Source: Sulfurivirga sp. (GTDB lineage: Bacteria; Pseudomonadota; Gammaproteobacteria; Thiomicrospirales; Thiomicrospiraceae). From it: a stretch of 40,059 nucleotides of DNA. Shown one piece after another: positions 35,034 to 40,059 of the stretch. Location: positions 1 through 40,059 of the forward strand of contig NZ_WFYD01000101.1 of assembly GCF_015490265.1 (NCBI RefSeq). Reading direction: 5' to 3'. Both the position numbers and the translations under genes were made by a program. Positions within the stretch are counted from its first letter, which is position 1. Every line of letters begins with the position of its first letter. The notes below the pieces were generated by a model. It was not told where the DNA came from. It saw only the letters and a list, made by a program, of their open reading frames with translations, and made no database searches.

Positions 35034-35317
35034 TGTGAATAACTTTCCGGTTCGGCCCGTCCCTGTGGATGTCAGATCAAGGACTTGGCGCGATCAGTGT
35101 TCATGCGGTGGCAGAAATGCCCTGCAGCGGCTTGTGCGCCGGCGGGCAGAAAGACCCAACATGTAGTGATGCCGGATCTACGGTTCAGCTAAATATAGTG
35201 GAATCGCCCGAAGCGGGCAATGGCTTTCGGTAGCGGGTTTTCCACAGCGCCGAGCCGGATGGCAGTGTGAAAATTTGCCCTTGATGCCGCATTCACAAGG
35301 GCTCGGCCTGTGGATAA
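35034..35317. promoter_or_regulatory. Four DnaA-box-like 9-mers upstream of nrdA
   Basis: TTATTCACA (35034-35042, minus), ACATCCACA (35064-35072, minus), TTTTCCACA (35238-35246, plus), TTATCCACA (35309-35317, minus). Confidence 0.55.
35155..35202 (-). promoter_or_regulatory. Pair of NrdR-box-like sites 32 bp apart
   Basis: Minus strand ATCACTACATGTTGGG (35155-35170) and TCCACTATATTTAGCT (35187-35202); compare NrdR consensus acaCtAtATatagtgt. Confidence 0.6.
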
Positions 35318-35390
35318 GTGTGTGAAAAATGATCGCCGCCCGCCTGATAAAAATTTCTTGTGCGGCAGGTGGCAGTGTTTATGGGAGCGG

Positions 35391-36443
35391 TCAGAAGCCC
35401 TGCTCGCCCTCGACGCGGTTGCGGCCGCTCTCCTTGGCGCGGTAGAGGGCCTTGTCGGCCCGTTCGAACAGCGCCTCCACCGGCTCGCCCAGCTGATAGA
35501 CGGCCACGCCGGCAGAGATGGTGAAGGTGAGCGGCTGCTTGCGTATGCGCACTTCCAGCGTCTTGCTCTCGATGCGCCGGCGCAGGTGTTCGGCCACATG
35601 GCAGGCGCCGTCGTAGGTGGTGTGGGGCAGCACGATGACGAATTCCTCGCCGCCGATGCGGGCCACCAGATCCTGCCCCTTGGTCTCGTTCTTGAGAATG
35701 CGCGCCAGATAGCGGATGACGCTGTCGCCCACCGCATGGCCGAAGGTGTCGTTGATCAGCTTGAAATGATCGATGTCCAGCATGATGATGCTGAAGGTCT
35801 CACCGGTTTCCAGCGCCTCATCGATGATGTCGTTGAGCTTTTCCATCAGGCCGCGGCGGTTGAGCAGGCCCGAGAGCGGGTCGGTGCGGGCGATGATGCG
35901 TTCGTTGGAGAAGCGCTGGCGCACCTGCTCGAACAGGGTGTGATACTGGTTGATCAGCTTGAACAGCCGCTCGCTGCTGGCTTCCAGCGCTTCCAGCCGG
36001 GGCAAGATGAAGGTCTCCAGCAGCCGGCTCGCCTCTTCGCAGTCTTCCTTCTGATCCGCCAGGTTGGCAATGTCCACCCGCAGGGCCGACTGCTCGGCGG
36101 AGAACTGATCCATCCAGCGTTCCATCTGCTCGCGCAGTTCGATGAACAGCTGTTCGGCGTCATCGGTGGGCATGGCCTCGGCCAGAATGTTGCCGATCAG
36201 CGTCAGGTAGATGTCGGCGGCGGTCTCGTCATTGTAGGCGTGCAGGCGCAGGGCGTTTTCCACCTCCTCGCGCACCAGCGGGTCCACCTCGCCCAGATAT
36301 TCGAACATCACCGTGCAGTGGATCGGGTTGGGGGCCACCTGCAGCGCGTCCAGCCGGTCCAGCACCTGCTGGGCCAGCAGCTGCACCTTGGTGCGGCTGA
36401 AGGGGTAGCGTCTGAGGACGAGGTCTGCCTTTTTGATGTTCAT
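35391..36443 (-). CDS. Diguanylate cyclase (cytoplasmic, canonical GGEEF)
   Basis: ARTDPLSGLLNRRGL, IMLDIDHFKLINDTFGHAVGDSVIRYLARIL, ARIGGEEFVIVLP. Confidence 0.92.
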   Translation of the reverse strand: MNIKKADLVLRRYPFSRTKVQLLAQQVLDRLDALQVAPNPIHCTVMFEYLGEVDPLVREEVENALRLHAYNDETAADIYLTLIGNILAEAMPTDDAEQLFIELREQMERWMDQFSAEQSALRVDIANLADQKEDCEEASRLLETFILPRLEALEASSERLFKLINQYHTLFEQVRQRFSNERIIARTDPLSGLLNRRGLMEKLNDIIDEALETGETFSIIMLDIDHFKLINDTFGHAVGDSVIRYLARILKNETKGQDLVARIGGEEFVIVLPHTTYDGACHVAEHLRRRIESKTLEVRIRKQPLTFTISAGVAVYQLGEPVEALFERADKALYRAKESGRNRVEGEQGF

Positions 36444-36457
36444 GCCGCGCTCCCCTG

Positions 36458-37639
<1,182 letters not shown>

Positions 37640-37707
37640 ACGGATACCTCGGAAGTCCAATATAATTGACGACCTGCGAAATTCTATCGGAATCGGGTGT
37701 CTGCTGC

Positions 37708-39726
37708 ATGGGTAAACGGTTTGAGCTGGTGTCGGACTACGCCCCCGCCGGGGACCAGCCGGAGGCGATCCGCCAGCTGGTGGACGGGCTGGAGCAGGGC
37801 GAGATGTTCCAGACGCTGCTGGGGGTGACCGGCTCCGGCAAGACCTTCACCATGGCCAACGTGATCGCCGAGGTGCAGCGCCCCACGCTGATTCTGGCCC
37901 ACAACAAGACGCTGGCGGCCCAGCTCTACGGGGAGATGAAGCAGTTCTTCCCCCGCAACGCGGTGGAGTATTTCGTCTCCTACTATGACTACTATCAGCC
38001 GGAGGCCTATGTGCCCGCCTCCGACACCTACATCGCCAAGGACGCCAGCATCAACGAGCAGATCGAGCAGCTGCGCCTGTCCGCCACCAAGGCGCTGCTG
38101 GAACGGGAGGACGTCATCCTCATCGCCACCGTCTCGGCCATCTACGGTCTGGGCGACCCGGAGCAGTATCTGAGCATGATGCTGCAGCTGCGCCTCGGGG
38201 ATACCATCAGCCAGCGGGAGATTCTGCAGCGGCTGGTCTCCATGCAGTACCAGCGCAACGACATCGAACTGTGGCGGGGCACCTTCCGGGTGCGCGGCGA
38301 TGTGATCGACGTCTTCCCCGCCGAGGCGGAACAGCACGCCATCCGCATCGAGCTGTTCGACGACGAGGTGGAAAGCCTCAGCTGGTTCGACCCGCTCACC
38401 GGCGAGGTGATCAGAAAGGTCACCCGCATCACCGTCTATCCCAAGAGCCACTATGTCACCCCGCGGGAGCGCATCCTCGCTGCCGTGGAGCAGATCAAGG
38501 TGGAACTGGCCGAGCGGCTGAAGGCGCTGCGTGATCAGAACAAGCTGGTGGAGGCCCAGCGGCTGGAGGAGCGCACCCGGCTGGATATGGAAATGATGCT
38601 GGAGCTGGGCTACTGCACCGGCATCGAGAACTACTCCCGCTACCTCTCCGGCCGCGAGGCGGGCCAGCCGCCGCCGACGCTGATGGACTACCTGCCGAAG
38701 AACGCGCTGCTGTTCATTGACGAGAGCCATGTGACCGTGCCGCAGATCGGCGGCATGTACAGGGGGGACCGCTCCCGCAAGGAGAATCTGGTCACCTACG
38801 GTTTCCGCCTGCCCTCGGCCATGGACAACCGTCCGCTCAGGTTCGAGGAGTTCGAGCGGCTCATGCCCCAGACCATCTTCGTCTCCGCCACGCCCGGCCC
38901 CTATGAGCTGGAGAAGTCCAGCCGCATCGTCGAGCAGGTGGTGCGGCCCACTGGACTGGTGGATCCCCAGATCATCGTCCGGCCCGCCTCCAGCCAGGTG
39001 GAGGACCTGCTCGGCGAGATCAACGCCACCGTCGAAGCCGGCCACCGGGTGCTGGTGACCGTGCTCACCAAGCGCATGGCCGAAGATCTGACCGAATTTC
39101 TTGAAGAGCACGGCGTGCGCGTGCGCTATCTCCATTCGGACATCGACACCGTGGAGCGCATCGAGATCGTGCGCGACCTCCGGCTGGGCGAATTCGACGT
39201 GCTAGTGGGCATCAACCTGCTGCGGGAGGGGCTGGACATTCCGGAGGTGGCGCTGGTGGCCATTCTGGATGCCGACAAGGAAGGCTTCCTGCGCTCCGAC
39301 CGCTCGCTCATCCAGACCATTGGCCGCGCCGCGCGCAATCCCCATGGGCGTGCCATTCTGTATGCCGACCAGATCACCGACTCCATGCGCCGCGCCATCG
39401 ACGAGACCGAGCGCAGGCGCGAAAAGCAGATGGCCTACAATAGCGCCCACGGCATCACCCCGCGCGGGCTCAACAAGAAGGTGGGCGACATTCTGGAAGA
39501 CTCGCCCTACGCGCCGCGCGCCACCCGCAGGAGCGGGCAGGCGGCCGAGCCGGCCGGTGAGTATGATCTGGAACGGCTCAGTCCGGGCGAGGCCGCCCGG
39601 CTGATGAAGAAACTGGAAAAGGAAATGTACGCCGCCGCGCGCGATCTGGAGTTCGAGAAGGCGGCGCAGCTGCGTGATCAGCTCAAGACCCTGCGGGCCG
39701 GTCTGGTGCGTATTGGAGGAACCTGA
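37708..39726 (+). CDS. uvrB: Excinuclease ABC subunit B
   Basis: [87 protein letters not shown]-terminal UVR motif; TATAAT at 37661-37666. Confidence 0.98.
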   Translation: MGKRFELVSDYAPAGDQPEAIRQLVDGLEQGEMFQTLLGVTGSGKTFTMANVIAEVQRPTLILAHNKTLAAQLYGEMKQFFPRNAVEYFVSYYDYYQPEAYVPASDTYIAKDASINEQIEQLRLSATKALLEREDVILIATVSAIYGLGDPEQYLSMMLQLRLGDTISQREILQRLVSMQYQRNDIELWRGTFRVRGDVIDVFPAEAEQHAIRIELFDDEVESLSWFDPLTGEVIRKVTRITVYPKSHYVTPRERILAAVEQIKVELAERLKALRDQNKLVEAQRLEERTRLDMEMMLELGYCTGIENYSRYLSGREAGQPPPTLMDYLPKNALLFIDESHVTVPQIGGMYRGDRSRKENLVTYGFRLPSAMDNRPLRFEEFERLMPQTIFVSATPGPYELEKSSRIVEQVVRPTGLVDPQIIVRPASSQVEDLLGEINATVEAGHRVLVTVLTKRMAEDLTEFLEEHGVRVRYLHSDIDTVERIEIVRDLRLGEFDVLVGINLLREGLDIPEVALVAILDADKEGFLRSDRSLIQTIGRAARNPHGRAILYADQITDSMRRAIDETERRREKQMAYNSAHGITPRGLNKKVGDILEDSPYAPRATRRSGQAAEPAGEYDLERLSPGEAARLMKKLEKEMYAAARDLEFEKAAQLRDQLKTLRAGLVRIGGT

Positions 39727-39729
39727 GAG

Positions 39730-40059
39730 ATGAAAACCCTGTTCAAGGTGGCTTTTCTGGGCGTTTTTCTGGCGCTGTCTGCCGCGGTCGGCGCCGCACC
39801 TGCCAAAAATGGGGGAGACCCCGTTACCCGTGACCCCTTCGGGCCGCTGCAGACGCTCAAGGCGCAGGGGCGCTGGGAAGAAGCCCTCGACTGGCTGGAC
39901 ACATGGAAAGAGGTGCTTCCGTCCCAGCGCTGGTGGCTGGAGCGGGCACGGGTGCTGGCGGCCATGGGCCGCGTCAACGAGGCGGCCGACGCCTTCGAAC
40001 AGGCCCTGAAGCAGCGCCAGCCGGAGGCGGAGATATGGAGTGAGCTCAAACAGTTGCGC
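39730..40059 (+). CDS. Secreted TPR-like protein, truncated by window end
   Basis: MKTLFKVAFLGVFLALSAAVGAAPAKNGGDPVTRDPFG...ALDWLDTWKEVLPSQRWWLERARVLAAMGRVNEAADAFEQAL; signal peptide plus TPR-like helix pairs. Confidence 0.75.
   Translation, partial: MKTLFKVAFLGVFLALSAAVGAAPAKNGGDPVTRDPFGPLQTLKAQGRWEEALDWLDTWKEVLPSQRWWLERARVLAAMGRVNEAADAFEQALKQRQPEAEIWSELKQLR
39802..39823 (-). repeat. Dispersed repeat copy E, inside the 39730 CDS
   Basis: GCCAAAAATGGGGGAGACCCCG; reverse complement CGGGGTCTCCCCCATTTTTGGC. Confidence 0.8.

Noticed and set aside
37640-37708. LexA/SOS box in front of uvrB
   Set aside because: No CTGT-N8-ACAG-like sequence found in the divergent aminotransferase-uvrB region; only a TATAAT is evident.
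37684-39135. 483-aa minus-strand ORF opposite uvrB
   Set aside because: Antisense shadow of uvrB.

Overview
This is a GC-rich, chromosome-like window, probably from a gammaproteobacterium (taxon inferred only from gene content). It is gene-dense and mostly housekeeping or regulatory. I found no CRISPR array, transposase, integrase or prophage signature. Main blocks: (1) PilZ protein, tRNA-Leu(CAG), gamma-carbonic anhydrase. (2) A minus-strand, translationally coupled cluster at about 1.6-11.4 kb that looks like a Lap-type adhesin secretion/retention system: LapG-like protease, LapD-like degenerate GGDEF/EAL receptor, type I secretion ABC, HlyD-type MFP and TolC, with an embedded LuxR-type regulator and two paralogous TSP3-OmpA proteins at its ends. 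No giant adhesin is in the window. (3) Fe-ADH/rep, a methyltransferase, a soluble MCP-CZB with a sigma54-type promoter, a lipoprotein, truD, and glnA with a sigma54-type promoter. (4) A phosphate locus in the order phoU-phoB-phoR-pstS-pstC-pstA-pstB, with a strong Pho box and an unusual acidic, internally duplicated insertion in PstC. (5) aag, an unlisted Trp-rich small ORF, a PhnD-like lipoprotein coupled to a GGDEF/EAL sensor, yigZ/ygjP sharing a palindromic promoter, nrdA with NrdR and DnaA boxes, a GGDEF protein, an aminotransferase, uvrB, and a truncated ORF. The most unusual signals are a dispersed ~20-bp repeat (GGGGTCTCCCCCATTTTTG) in five copies, two of them inside ORFs in different reading frames; the PstC acidic insertion; the Lap-like operon with its embedded phosphorylation-deficient-looking LuxR protein; the PhnD-EAL pair; and the small ORF. 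All identifications come from reading motifs; no database search was run.
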